64,000 bases of DNA from contig JAEUKB010000027.1 of the NCBI GenBank assembly GCA_016794365.1, positions 26,582 through 90,581 of the forward strand, read 5' to 3'. Source of the DNA: Myxococcales bacterium. Its GTDB lineage: Bacteria; Myxococcota_A; Polyangia; Palsa-1104; JAEUJZ01. Under the pieces are notes generated by a model. It was not told where the DNA came from. It saw nothing but the letters and a program-made list of their open reading frames with translations, and searched no databases. The translations under genes and the position numbers were made by a program. The first letter of the stretch is position 1. Every line of letters begins with the position of its first letter. Positions 41,979 through 52,400 of the stretch are shown here, one piece after another.

Positions 41979-44759
41979 GTGCCGACGAAAACATCGCCTC
42001 CCCTACGCAGCGATGGAGCGACGGCTAGCCCGCTGCCGCCGGAAGGACTGCTCGCGCCCGCCGTTCGCGACGGAAACATGAGCAGGCCGAGCAGCCCGCC
42101 GATGACCTCACGCGGCACGCTCGAAGGAGTCGCCGCCCAGCCTTCCACACATGCCGATCACCCGCCCGAGCGATACGGCAAATATCACCTGCTCGAACGA
42201 ATCGGCATTGGTGGAATGGCTGAAGTCTGGCGCGCCAAGACGCTCAGCACCGAGGGATTTACCAAAGACCTCGTCATCAAGCGCATCCTTCCCAAGTTCA
42301 CCGGCGACGAAGAGTCTGTGCGGATGTTCATTGACGAAGCGCGGCTCGTCGCCAAGCTCCATCACCCGAACATCGTTCAGATCTTCGACTTCGACAAAGA
42401 AGGCGATCGCTACTACCTGGCAATGGAGCTTATCGAGGGACGCGACCTTCGTCAGAGCGAAAAAGCCGCCGCCAAAGCGGGGATTTGGTTTCCGCTCCCG
42501 ATGGCGATCTACATCGTCAGCGAAGCGCTCAAAGGACTTCAGTACGCACACTCACGGCTCGATCACGGCAAGCCGCTCGGCATCGTTCACCGGGACATCT
42601 CGCCGCACAACATCCTGATCAGCTTCACGGGCGACGTTAAAATCAGCGACTTTGGCATCGCGAAGGTGGCAGAGCGCCAAGGTCCAACCAGCGGCAGCAC
42701 CGTCAAGGGTAAGCTGTCTTACATGAGCCCGGAACAAATCACCGGGCAAACGCTCGATTCCAAAAGCGACATCTATTCGATGGGCATCGTCTTTTGGGAG
42801 CTGCTCACTCGGCATCGTCTGTTCTTTGGCTCTGACGAGCAAGATGTAGTCCGCCGAGTCCGCGACGGAGTCGTACCGCCGCCGCGTCAGTTTAATCCCG
42901 ACATTCCCGAGGAAGTCGAAAAGATCGTGCTCGGAATGCTGGTCCACAGCCGCTCGGCGCGAGTGCAGAGCGCGGGTGAAGTGGTCAAGCAGCTGATGGC
43001 GCTGCCGCAGTATTCATACGAAGCGCAAGCGCTCGGCGAGTTCATGGCGACGCTGTTCCCCGAGCAGTCGCGCAACTGGACGCAGCTTCTCCAAAACATG
43101 CTCAAGGTGCAGCCCAAGCAGCCGATCGGCAAGAGCATGCTGACGATGACACCGCTGCCCAGCTCGGTGCCCAATCCGCTGCCACAGCCGAGCATGGCGC
43201 CCATCCAGATCGTTCCGCCGGGTCCGCCCGCGCCGCCACCTGAGACGAAGACGAACTCAACGCCACCCGGTGCAAGCAAGCGACAGATTTCCAAGCGACA
43301 GCTTCCGCCTCCGTCTGAGGCTCAGTCGAACGAGACCGCGCAGCTCAATCCCAAGCTGCTGTCGGAGCTGCCGTCGCCCAAACCACCCTCGCCGCCCGGT
43401 CCCGGTTCAGACGGAAGCGCGGCCCAACCCAGCCCCACATCTGCGCCAGCCGAACCAGCGCTGGCGTCGCGGAGCAACATGTCAGGATCGGATCAAAAAA
43501 CCCAGATAGCCACTGAGATGCCGCCGGAAGTTGCAGCAGCGATTGCGCGTGGCGCACCGCCAGCCCCAGCCGGAGCCCGAACGATGATTGCCCAAGCACC
43601 GTCGCTGCCACCGCCGGGAGCACCGCCCATGGGTGCGCCTCCGCCCGCTGCGCCACCGATGAGTGCCGGAACTGCGCCTGAGGGTGCTCGCACGATGATT
43701 GCGCAAGCCCCGAACATCCCCGGACCACCAGCCGGAGGCCCAGTCGTCGCCATGGGTCCACAACAGGCCACGATGTATGCGGCACCGGCCCCGCAGCTTC
43801 CACAGTCGTCGCTGGCAGCCACACTTCCACCGGGCGCACGCAACCAGAGCATTCCTCTGACGATGCGTCCAGCGGCTTTGGCATTTGGTGCTGCGATGCC
43901 CAGCGTCGGAATTCCCCCGATGGCCAAGTGGATCATCGGTCCTGCGATCGCGCTGATCGTCGGACTTCTGACGACAGCGATTGCCAATCGCATCTGGCCT
44001 CCCGAGCAAGGTGTCGTCGGTGGTCCGAGCCTGCTGGCACCATCCCGCAAGCTCAAGATCGTGACCGAGCCATCGGGAGCGATGGTCGAAGTCAACGGCA
44101 AAGCGCTAGCAGTCAAGACGCCGACCGAAGTCAAAGGCGATGTCGGCTCGACGGCGAAGCTACGAATCACGCTCGATGGCTTTGATCCCGTCGAGATGCG
44201 CGTGCTGTTTGCCAAAGATGAGCGTCCGCCGCTGAACATTCGGATGCCGAAGCTGGGCAGCACCAAGGCCAAGTCTACGGATCCGGGTCAGTTTGATACC
44301 CAAGTCGGGGTGCAAGAAAACGACGGCGAAAAGCCAGCCAAGAGCGACGACAAGACAACAAAGATCGACGACAAAACGGCCAAGGCAGACGACAAGGCCA
44401 GCAAAGCCGACGCGGACGAAGACGACAAGAAGTCCAAAAAGGGCAAAAAAGTCGCCAAGGCCGACGAGGAAGAAGACGACGATAAAAAGTCCAAGAAGAG
44501 CAAAAAGGACAAGACCGACAAGGCGGACAAGACGGCGGTGAAGAAGGAAAAGCCGACGCTGACGATCACGGTCAGGCCGTGGGCGATCGTCTACATCGAC
44601 GGCAAAAAGATTCAGCAGACGCCGCTGCGCGACTATGCAATCAGTCCGGGCTCTCACACGGTGCTGCTGATGAACGACAGCAAAGGCAAGCGTGAGACGA
44701 TCAAGCTCAAGGTGGTGGCGGGTGAAAAAATCAACCCGATCACCCGAACCTGGGAATAG
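41979..44759 (+). CDS. Transmembrane Ser/Thr protein kinase with two PEGA domains
   Basis: 926 residues. Kinase domain (about 68-340): GIGGMAEVW, K101 in VIKRIL, HRDISPHN with D206, DFG (224-226), GKLSYMSPEQITG and KSDIYSMGIVFWELL; all catalytic residues intact. A long Pro/Ala/Ser/Met linker (about 385-640) precedes one transmembrane helix (about 648-673). Outside it are a PEGA domain (KIVTEPSGAMVEVNGKAL), a strongly charged Lys/Asp spacer (about 770-855), and a second PEGA-like domain (PWAIVYIDGKKIQQTPL). The layout suggests a receptor-type kinase attached to the envelope. The start is a GTG at 41979 without a good ribosome site; ATG 42078 is an alternative that keeps the whole kinase domain. 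Confidence 0.92.
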   Translation: MPTKTSPPLRSDGATASPLPPEGLLAPAVRDGNMSRPSSPPMTSRGTLEGVAAQPSTHADHPPERYGKYHLLERIGIGGMAEVWRAKTLSTEGFTKDLVIKRILPKFTGDEESVRMFIDEARLVAKLHHPNIVQIFDFDKEGDRYYLAMELIEGRDLRQSEKAAAKAGIWFPLPMAIYIVSEALKGLQYAHSRLDHGKPLGIVHRDISPHNILISFTGDVKISDFGIAKVAERQGPTSGSTVKGKLSYMSPEQITGQTLDSKSDIYSMGIVFWELLTRHRLFFGSDEQDVVRRVRDGVVPPPRQFNPDIPEEVEKIVLGMLVHSRSARVQSAGEVVKQLMALPQYSYEAQALGEFMATLFPEQSRNWTQLLQNMLKVQPKQPIGKSMLTMTPLPSSVPNPLPQPSMAPIQIVPPGPPAPPPETKTNSTPPGASKRQISKRQLPPPSEAQSNETAQLNPKLLSELPSPKPPSPPGPGSDGSAAQPSPTSAPAEPALASRSNMSGSDQKTQIATEMPPEVAAAIARGAPPAPAGARTMIAQAPSLPPPGAPPMGAPPPAAPPMSAGTAPEGARTMIAQAPNIPGPPAGGPVVAMGPQQATMYAAPAPQLPQSSLAATLPPGARNQSIPLTMRPAALAFGAAMPSVGIPPMAKWIIGPAIALIVGLLTTAIANRIWPPEQGVVGGPSLLAPSRKLKIVTEPSGAMVEVNGKALAVKTPTEVKGDVGSTAKLRITLDGFDPVEMRVLFAKDERPPLNIRMPKLGSTKAKSTDPGQFDTQVGVQENDGEKPAKSDDKTTKIDDKTAKADDKASKADADEDDKKSKKGKKVAKADEEEDDDKKSKKSKKDKTDKADKTAVKKEKPTLTITVRPWAIVYIDGKKIQQTPLRDYAISPGSHTVLLMNDSKGKRETIKLKVVAGEKINPITRTWE

Positions 44760-44768
44760 CCTGTCGTG

Positions 44769-45437
44769 ATGAGCGCCGAATCCACATCGTCGCAGAGCCT
44801 GCGTGTTGCCGACGGAGATCATCCCGAAGCAAGCGCGGCGCTGCGTCGCAATGAGCGCTATCTTCGCGAGTTCATCGAAGATCTGTCGATCTGTCCGTAC
44901 GCTCGGATGTGTCGAGAGCAGCAGCGTCTGTATCGTGCGGTATTTTTGCAGACGCAGCCGACGCCGCAGTCCGTCGCAGAGCATGTGCTGTCGCTCGAGC
45001 CGCTGTCGCAGTTTGAGATCGGGCTGCTGATTTTTCCGAACTTCGCGCCGAGCCTGCAAGCGAACCAAACGGGCAGTCAGTCCGTCGGAGAATCGCATCA
45101 GTTTGAGCGCTTTGTCACGGAAGCACGCAATCACTACGGCAAGCTGCGCAGAGGCGTTCCAGGCTTTTTTCTCGTCGCATTTCACCCTGCGATGCCGATG
45201 AACCTGGCCAATCCCGACGTGGCGGTGCGGTTTATGCGACGAAGCCCCGATCCGACGATTCAGCTTGTGCGGCCTGAGGTGATTGACTCGGTGCGCAACC
45301 CGCATCACAACCGCGACGATCTGTCTGCGACGATAGCCGAGCGTGGGCTCCAAGCGGTCAGCAGCATCGGACCGGACAAGATCGCGCAGCGACTTTCAGA
45401 GATTCATCGCGACGAGCGCTCGACGAAAAATGACTGA
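44769..45437 (+). CDS. DUF1415-family protein
   Basis: 222 residues. The motifs ICPYARMCR near the N-terminus and FFLVAFHPAMPMNLANPDVAVRFMRRSPDPTIQLVRPEV near the C-terminus follow the DUF1415 pattern (CPFA, then FHP, then NRSPyPxxHLLR). Conserved Cys and His suggest metal or cofactor binding, but no function is known. A GTG immediately before the ATG (44766) is a possible start. It follows the PEGA kinase gene by 9 nt and is probably in the same transcript. Confidence 0.75.
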   Translation: MSAESTSSQSLRVADGDHPEASAALRRNERYLREFIEDLSICPYARMCREQQRLYRAVFLQTQPTPQSVAEHVLSLEPLSQFEIGLLIFPNFAPSLQANQTGSQSVGESHQFERFVTEARNHYGKLRRGVPGFFLVAFHPAMPMNLANPDVAVRFMRRSPDPTIQLVRPEVIDSVRNPHHNRDDLSATIAERGLQAVSSIGPDKIAQRLSEIHRDERSTKND

Positions 45438-45585
45438 TTTCTGCGCTCGCGTGCGCGTGGCCGCTGGCATTGTCACAAGACCGTCTCGCGTGATATTGCT
45501 GCATAACGATGTCGTCGGGAAAAGTTGACTGCGCCCAATCTAGGTGATGCAGCACGACGACGTAGGCACTGCAAAAGGAACTGGC

Positions 45586-46185
45586 ATGGCACCCACTCAT
45601 ACTGGCCCTGAGCACGCAGGCTCTGCCGTCGAGCAAAGCTGCGCGGTCATCGAAAAGATCCTTGGTCTGCACACCGCTCACCGAGAGTCCGACCGTGGCA
45701 TTTACATCGATAAAGGGCTCTACGTCATCAAGCAAGGCTCGTCGTACGTGATGATCTCGGTGGCCCACACCGGAGAAACACGCGAGCAAGCTTTGGTGCG
45801 ACTGACGGCCCAGGTCGTCGCTGGAGTCCGACCCGAGCCAGCCCTGCTGCGCAAGCTGCTGATTTTGAACGGACGCCTGCGCTTCGGTGCATTTTCGTAT
45901 GAGCCCGACGGAGACTTGATCCTGTTTAGTCACAGTCTCCTCGGGGGAGCGACGCTGGATCCGAACGAAGTGATGGCAGCTGTCCACGATGTCGCGCTGG
46001 CAGCGGATCGATACGACGATCAGATCGTCGCGCAGTATGGCGGTCGTCGCATGCAAGACGTGATCGAGGAGTCCGCGTGGGCTCGGCTTCTGAAGAAAGC
46101 GGGCGATGAAGCGACGCACCCACACCTCGATGAAGAAGCTGCGAAGAAAGCACCAGCGTCGGGCGGTAAAAAGAAGGGAAGCTGA
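45586..46185 (+). CDS. YbjN-like / type III chaperone-like domain protein
   Basis: 199 residues from ATG 45586 (AAGGA 7 nt upstream). The core (about 20-150) with ESDRGIYIDKGLYVIKQGSSYVMISV, LLILNGRLRFGAFSYEPDGDLILFSHSLLG, and the C-terminal helix DPNEVMAAVHDVALAADRYDDQIVAQYGG matches the YbjN/CesT-like fold, typically chaperone or regulatory modules. A Lys-rich tail ends the protein (AAKKAPASGGKKKGS). An upstream ATG at 45544 would add 14 residues and has no ribosome site. It ends 2 nt before cbs and is likely co-transcribed with it. Confidence 0.75.
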   Translation: MAPTHTGPEHAGSAVEQSCAVIEKILGLHTAHRESDRGIYIDKGLYVIKQGSSYVMISVAHTGETREQALVRLTAQVVAGVRPEPALLRKLLILNGRLRFGAFSYEPDGDLILFSHSLLGGATLDPNEVMAAVHDVALAADRYDDQIVAQYGGRRMQDVIEESAWARLLKKAGDEATHPHLDEEAAKKAPASGGKKKGS

Positions 46186-46187
46186 CC

Positions 46188-47705
46188 ATGGCTCAGTCCA
46201 GCAGGCGCTCTGAAGGTGGGAAAGCCACCGACTCGCACGAATCGACGGAGCCGGTCCGCAAGCTGATGCACGGCGCGGTTTCCGACGTGACACAAGCGAT
46301 CGGACACACGCCGATTGTGCGACTGAGCAAGGTCGCGGCGCATGTCCGTAGCTCGATCTACGTCAAGTGCGAGTATCTAAATCCCGGCGGATCGATGAAG
46401 GATCGCATTGCGCTCAACATCATCCGCGACGCAGAGCGCAAAGGTCTGCTTCAGCCGGGCGGCGTCATCATCGAAGCCACGTCGGGAAACACCGGCGCAG
46501 GTCTGGCGATGGTGGCGGCACTGCGAGGCTATCAGTGCATCTTTGTCATGCCCGACAAGATGTCGGCGGAAAAGGTTGCGAACCTGCGCTCACTCGGAGC
46601 GAAGGTGGTGCTGTGTCCGACTGCCGTCGATGCCGAAGATCCGCGCAGCTATTACTCGGTGACCAAGCGTCTCGTCGCTGAAACGCCCAATAGCTTCCAC
46701 GCAAACCAGTATCACAACCCCGCAAATCCCGAAGCACACTACCTGTCCACGGGTCCAGAGATCTGGGAACAGACAAGCGGAGAGATCGAAGCCTTCGTCG
46801 CTGGCATGGGCACGGGCGGAACCATCTCGGGCTGTGGCAAGTACTTCAAAGAAAAGAATCCGAACGTCAAGATCGTCGGTGTTGATCCGATCGGTTCGAT
46901 CTATTACGAGCTGAAAAAAACCGGTCGCATCACCAAGCCGTTTTCCTATTCCGTCGAGGGAATCGGCGAAGACTTCGTCCCGTCCACGATGAACCTGGAT
47001 ATCGTCGATGAGATCATCCGGGTCGATGACAAGGACTGTTTCCTGCTCACTCGGGCGCTGGTGCAAAAAGAAGGCATCCTGTGCGGTGGCAGCGCCGGAG
47101 CAGCCGTGATGGGCGCGATTCGCTACGCAGAGCAGCTGGATGCGCAAGGTCTGCCGCCGCAAAACATCGTGGTGCTGCTGCCTGATAGCTCGCAGAAGTA
47201 TCTATCGAAGATCTTCGACGACAACTGGATGCGCGACAACGGGTTTCTCGATACCGAAGATCCGCTGGGCACGGTGTCGGATGTCTTCGCGAGCCGTCCG
47301 CCTCGTCAGGTGATTACGGCGGAGCGCACCGCGACGCTGCGTCAGGTGATTTCGCTGCTCAAAGAGCACGGAATCTCGCAAGTGCCGGTGCTGGATCGCG
47401 GTCGGCTGTGTGGCATCGTCGCAGAGGTGGATCTGCTCAATCACATCTTGGTGAAGGGAAGCTCGCTCGACGAGTCCATCGAGAGCATCATCGAAGCGGA
47501 CTATCAGACGGTGACGCCGCAGACCAAGGTGCGACTGCTCAAGACCATCTTCAACGACGCCAAGATGGTCTGTGTGCTGTCATCCGGGCCGGTCAGCAGC
47601 GGCGACGGTCAATCGACCAATCGGACAGCGGCGCAGAGCGACAGCCTGCTCGGCGTCATCACCAAGATCGATCTGATCGATTACTTGGCATCCCGTCGGA
47701 AGTAA
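46188..47705 (+). CDS. cbs: Cystathionine beta-synthase with CBS-domain pair
   Basis: 505 residues. The PLP domain (about 28-350) has the lysine K71 in NPGGSMKDRIA, the substrate loop TSGNTGAGLA, and GMGTGGTISGCGKY for PLP phosphate. A C-terminal CBS pair (about 375-500) has ITAERTATLRQVISLLKEHGISQVPVL. This is the architecture of cystathionine beta-synthase (serine plus homocysteine to cystathionine) rather than of plain cysteine synthase, and the CBS pair suggests allosteric control by an adenosyl compound. There is no N-terminal haem-binding region. The next gene is a tRNA on the opposite strand. Confidence 0.9.
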   Translation: MAQSSRRSEGGKATDSHESTEPVRKLMHGAVSDVTQAIGHTPIVRLSKVAAHVRSSIYVKCEYLNPGGSMKDRIALNIIRDAERKGLLQPGGVIIEATSGNTGAGLAMVAALRGYQCIFVMPDKMSAEKVANLRSLGAKVVLCPTAVDAEDPRSYYSVTKRLVAETPNSFHANQYHNPANPEAHYLSTGPEIWEQTSGEIEAFVAGMGTGGTISGCGKYFKEKNPNVKIVGVDPIGSIYYELKKTGRITKPFSYSVEGIGEDFVPSTMNLDIVDEIIRVDDKDCFLLTRALVQKEGILCGGSAGAAVMGAIRYAEQLDAQGLPPQNIVVLLPDSSQKYLSKIFDDNWMRDNGFLDTEDPLGTVSDVFASRPPRQVITAERTATLRQVISLLKEHGISQVPVLDRGRLCGIVAEVDLLNHILVKGSSLDESIESIIEADYQTVTPQTKVRLLKTIFNDAKMVCVLSSGPVSSGDGQSTNRTAAQSDSLLGVITKIDLIDYLASRRK

Positions 47706-47782
47706 CCAAGCGCCCCCAAAAAAAGCGGGAGCACTGTGGCCACCCAACCGCGCAGCGCAGCGCATCAAGTAGCGCCGCAAAG

Positions 47783-47865
47783 TGCCGAAGGAGGGAGTCG
47801 AACCCTCATGTCCCGGAGGACGAGGGATTTTGAGTCCCCTGCGTCTGCCATTCCGCCACTTCGGC
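47783..47865 (-). tRNA. tRNA-Leu (anticodon CAA)
   Basis: On the minus strand the 83-nt sequence begins GCCGAAG and ends CTTCGGC plus discriminator A. It has a D-arm, an anticodon stem (GGGGA/TCCCT) with loop CTCAAAA (anticodon CAA at 47830-47832), a long variable arm typical of leucine tRNA, and a T-arm GAGGG-TTCGACT-CCCTC. CCA is not encoded. Confidence 0.95.
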
Positions 47866-47880
47866 TCGGACCGAGAAACA

Positions 47881-47938
47881 GCGGCACGCTATCACAGTGC
47901 GTAGGTGCCGCAACCATTTTTGTCGTTCTTTTTTCAGC
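47881..47938 (+). terminator. Hairpin plus T-rich tract, rho-independent terminator-like
   Basis: GCGGCAC (47881-47887) pairs with GTGCCGC (47905-47911), with CTA/TAG extending the stem after one bulged base. On the plus strand a T-rich stretch follows (47916-47938). It would stop read-through from cbs, or shield the tRNA and DUF4403 genes. Confidence 0.5.
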
Positions 47939-47950
47939 GAATCCGCTCGC

Positions 47951-49315
47951 TTACGGACACGGCAGATACGCCGCCGAGCGCGCCGACACCTTCACGTACA
48001 TTCGCAGATACGAGTCGTGCGCAAACAGTCCCGAAATCTCGACGCGACCGATGTCCGCTTTGACGCAGCCTTCCGGCCCAGGATTGAGCTTGTGACGCAC
48101 CACCAAGTCCTTGCTCAGCTTGTCGCGCACCGACTGAAGCCGCCCACCGATATCGAGCCGCAGCGCCTGCCGAATCTGCTTCTTCATCTTTTCGCTATCG
48201 AGCGAGGTCTTGAGCTTGAGCAGTGCGCTCTTCGTCTCGAAGGTTGGCTCTAGGTTTGGCACCGTGAGCTGGTTGTCCACGATTTCAGGCTGACCGGACA
48301 TATATAAGTCACCCTCGAGCGCGATCTTCCAGCCCTTCTTGACGAAGCCGTTCAGGTGCAGCTTGGTGACGATCTGTCCGCCCGACGCATACAGCTCTGG
48401 CTTTTCCAGATACAGGTCGGGATATTCGGGATCAAACACAAGCTTTCCGTCGGTAAACGCTTGCTTCATCGCCTTTTGTAGCTCTTCGTAGGTCGCAGCG
48501 ATCGGGACTGTGACTTCAAAGGGCCCCGACGGAATGCTCGCGACGTTGTGCAGCGGCGGCAGCTTGACCGCACCGCTGGCCATTCCTTTTTCATTGCTAC
48601 ACGGCAGCGTCACCGATGGAGCAACCACGACACTGAGGTCTTTTTCAAAGCCGCCTGCGAGCACGCTCGGTCCCGCTTCGATCGACTGCACACCGAGCTT
48701 TACGCAGGCACTGGCATCACCGACGGGAAAATTGAGCGGCTTCGCCAGCTTTTGGTAGTTTTCAGCGAGCAGGGGCCGCAGATCGACGCGCAGCTCACGC
48801 AGTCGCTTTTCGATCTCGTCTTTCATCATCGTCAGCGCACCGGCGCTCCACTCTGCCGCTTTGAGCAGTCGATCGTCGCTCTGGACTTGCACCTGTGGAT
48901 TTTGCAAAAGCGCCATATAGTCCGAACCGAGCGCAGGCTGGACCTCAGCGGTGAGCGTGATCGCGACGGTGGGATTGGTGGGAATCGTCGCCTGCCCCAT
49001 GATGGTGGCGCGTACTCCAATGGTGCCGCTCGCGTTGTTAAAGCGCAGCTCGACGGGAGTTCGCTTCCACAGCAGCTTGCGCTGACCCACGAAGGCAAAC
49101 GGAACTTCGCCCTGTAACGGAACGGTGGCTTCGATCAGCTCGCGAATGCCAGCTTCCGTCAGGCTGATGTGCATGTTGACCCGAGACTGCGGAGGATCGG
49201 CCAGCGCCGGACCGGGAACCAGCGGCGGACGAGGCGGATACAGTGCCTCGGTACACGCAGAAGTAAGACTAAGTCCAAACAGCAGAGCCACCGTGTGGCG
49301 AGTCATCGCGTTCAT
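47951..49315 (-). CDS. DUF4403-family lipoprotein
   Basis: 454 residues from ATG 49315 (or 49306). The signal peptide ends LSLTSAC, a lipobox, followed by a Pro-rich spacer. The rest has the features of DUF4403: an early ISLTEAGIRELIEATVP, ELRFNNASGTIGVRATIMGQA, a central run of amphipathic strands, and a C-terminal region rich in hydrophobic strands (GRVEISGLFAHDSYLRMYVKVSARSAA). DUF4403 proteins resemble lipid-binding (BPI-like) folds; the function here is unknown. Neither ATG has a clear ribosome site. Confidence 0.75.
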   Translation of the reverse strand: MNAMTRHTVALLFGLSLTSACTEALYPPRPPLVPGPALADPPQSRVNMHISLTEAGIRELIEATVPLQGEVPFAFVGQRKLLWKRTPVELRFNNASGTIGVRATIMGQATIPTNPTVAITLTAEVQPALGSDYMALLQNPQVQVQSDDRLLKAAEWSAGALTMMKDEIEKRLRELRVDLRPLLAENYQKLAKPLNFPVGDASACVKLGVQSIEAGPSVLAGGFEKDLSVVVAPSVTLPCSNEKGMASGAVKLPPLHNVASIPSGPFEVTVPIAATYEELQKAMKQAFTDGKLVFDPEYPDLYLEKPELYASGGQIVTKLHLNGFVKKGWKIALEGDLYMSGQPEIVDNQLTVPNLEPTFETKSALLKLKTSLDSEKMKKQIRQALRLDIGGRLQSVRDKLSKDLVVRHKLNPGPEGCVKADIGRVEISGLFAHDSYLRMYVKVSARSAAYLPCP

Positions 49316-49459
49316 GCGGCAGATGGTAGCACCGTCTGCCAAAGCGCCAACTGTTGGCCAACTTGAGGCAGTTTTCCGGCGATAACTCGCGAAACGATTG
49401 CTACTCTAGAAGGCCAGTCTTGTTGCGATGCTGAGACAGGGCTGGGGGGACACGCGGAC

Positions 49460-52400
49460 TTGGCCGAGACGGGCGGAAACAAGGACGATCTCAACTGGTC
49501 GCCGCCAACGTCGTTTGAGGAATACCGACTCTTGTGGCCACTTGGCCGAGGCGGAATGGGCGAAGTCTATCTTGGGCACGACACGGTGCTCGATCGACCC
49601 GTCGCCATCAAGTTCGTGATGAACCTTGAGGCAGATCAGCTGGCTCGTGAGCGCTATCTCATCGAGGCCCGCGCGGCGGCGCGACTTCAGCATCCGAACG
49701 TCGTGACCATCTACCGCGTCGGAGAAATCGATGCGCACCCGTACATCATCGCGGAATACATCCAAGGCCAAGATCTGCAAGCGCTGCCGAAGCCCGTTCC
49801 GTGGCAGTTTGCGCTAGAGCTTGCCGTCGGTCTGTCGAGAGGACTTGCCGCAGCTCACAAGCGCGGCGTGCTACATCGCGACATCAAGCCAGCCAACGCG
49901 ATCTTGGCCGACAACGGAGAGGTCAAGCTGCTCGACTTTGGACTGGCAAAATACGTCGATAAGCAAGACACGGTGACGGTGCGGTGGGCGAATCAAGAAG
50001 TGATCGCACCGACGATGGAAGCCACAGCTTCGGGACACTTTTCACCCGTCGCGGGAGAGTCGCTGCCGCCGGACCTGCCAGCGAAAATTCAGGTTCAAGG
50101 AACGCCAGCGCTGTCCGCGCAGAAGCTGGTTCCGCTGCCTGCGGCGTTTCCCGTCGTGATGCAGTCGGACGATCAGTTCCGTCCGATTGAGTTTCCGCGT
50201 ACGCAGCAGACCCAGCCGCAGCTTGGTTACTCTCGGAGCAGTCAGATCAAAGGCACGCCGATCTACATGGCGCCGGAGCGACTTCTTGGGGCACCAGCGA
50301 CGAGACGATCGGATGTGTACTCGATGGGTGCGCTGCTCTACGAGCTGCTGTCGGGGGTTCCGCCGCACTTTGATGTTCCGTTCGAGAAGCTGCCGCAGGT
50401 GGTTCCCGATCGCGACGTTCCACCACTGCTGCACATGGCTCCGTCGGTGGACTCACAGCTTGCACAGGTCGTGGATCGCTGTCTGAAACGCAATCCAGCG
50501 GATCGTTATTCGTCGGGAGAAGATCTTCAGACGGCGCTGGAGCTGTGTCTAAAAGGCAAGCATGCTGCGATGCTGCCCGAGGGAAATCCCTATCGCGGCG
50601 GTCTGGCATTCGATAGCGATCATCGCGCGCTGTATCTGGGACGACGCAGCGACTGTGGCGCACTGCTCGATCGGCTGCGCAGTGAAGCAGTGGTCGTCGT
50701 GGCTGGTGATGCGGGAAGCGGCAAGACCTCTTTGGTGCGTGCCGGTCTGCTACCGCTCGTGGGGGAAGGTGCCATCGGTGGCGGTCGTCGCTGGCGAACC
50801 ATCTCGACGCAGCCGGGACGACATCCGATGCAGTCGCTCAGCGAAGCGATTGCCGAAGCGCTGGGACCACGCACCGATCAGGTCGATCTGCTCGAGCAGC
50901 TTCGTCAGGATCCCGAATCGGTTCAGCGTCAGCTTCAGAAGCGCACGAGCGATCGTCGTGGCTTGGTTCTGTTTATCGATCAGCTCGAAGAGCTTCTGAC
51001 GCACGGAAATGAGTCCGATGCTCGCGAGTATCTGCGCTGTCTGACGGTACTGTTCGAGCGACACGCAGGTCTGCGTCTGGTCTTGGCCGTGCGCAGTAAC
51101 TTTCTGGGTGGGCTGGCGACGCTCGCGAGTGAGCTGCTCGACTGGACGCGCGATGTCTATTTTTTAAAGCCGCTCGCGAAGGACAAGCTGCGTGAAGTCA
51201 TCGTCGAGCCAGCACTTGGAAAAGGGGTTCGTTTCGACGGAACAGCGCTGCTAGATCAGCTGATTGACTTCGCGTCGCAAGGTCACGGTGGGCTGGCGCT
51301 GCTTGGCATTGTGCTGGCAGAGCTGTGGGACGCGCGAACCGACAACGTCATCGGCGAGCTGTCTCGTCAAGCGATCGGCGGCATTGAGGGAGCGATCTCT
51401 CGGCATGCGGATCACGTCATTGGCTCGCTGTCGAAAGATCGACGAGCAGTCGCACGCAAGGTGTTGCTATCGCTGATGACGCCAGAACGGACGCAGCGTC
51501 GTCGCAGCGAAGAAGAGCTGCTGGCGCATGGACCGGACGCAGCGCGTGTGCTGCAAGTGCTGCTGAGCGGTCGAATCCTGAGCGTGCTGGATACCCCGCA
51601 AGGATCGAGCTATGGGCTGGCGCATCCGCTGCTAGCGAGGGACTGGCCGACGCTGACAAAGTGGCAGGAAGAGCTGGCTCCGGCGCAGAGTTCGCGGACT
51701 TCGCTGCCGGTGATAAAGCCGATCCCGCCGTCGCTCACAGCGCGTGGTCTGAAGCTGCTCTGGACGATTTTGCCGACGCTGTGCTTGGGACTTGGGCTGA
51801 TCGGTTGGGATGTCGCGAGTCGCTGGCTGGCCCAGCAGAAGCTTCGGACGCAGCTTGCGCAGGCAGAACAGACGCTACAGGAAGCGCGGAGCAAGCATGC
51901 GCTCGTCGAGCTGTATCAAAAACAAGCGCTGTCGGCGCTGGATGGTCCAAGGCCGCAGCATGCAGACGCGCAGTGGGAACACGCGCACAGTGCAGCGGCG
52001 GAAGCAGAGCGAGCCTACAGTCGCGTCAGCCAATCGCTCGAGCAGCTGGTCAGTCAGCACCACAACTTGCGCTCGCAAAAAGACAAGCTGGCGACGGTGC
52101 TATATCAGCGCGCGCTGCTGGCCGAGCTGGATCATCAGGATCGGCTGCTCGACGACTTACTCAAGCGGCTGCCACTGTACGACGAAGATCAACGACTTAT
52201 CCGTCGCTGGCATAAGCCAGGAAGCCTGACATTGAGCAGTCAGCCCGACGGAGCAACGGTTGCATTACAGCGCTATCAGCTCGACGCACAGGGCCGCTGG
52301 TCCGTCGTCGAAAACAGAGTGATTGGAAAAACCCCCGTCGCTGCGCAGCCACTGTCGCCGGGAACATATCTGATCACGGTGTCGCAGCCTGGATTCCGGG

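Noticed and set aside
44160..45353. Minus-strand frame of about 397 codons across the end of the PEGA kinase and the DUF1415 gene
   Set aside because: It is composed of antisense to two supported genes; the hydrophobic stretch is the mirror of the Lys/Asp-rich spacer.
47783..47865. tRNA-Leu considered as an integration site of a mobile element
   Set aside because: No integrase, no repeated tRNA 3' end and no change in gene content next to it.
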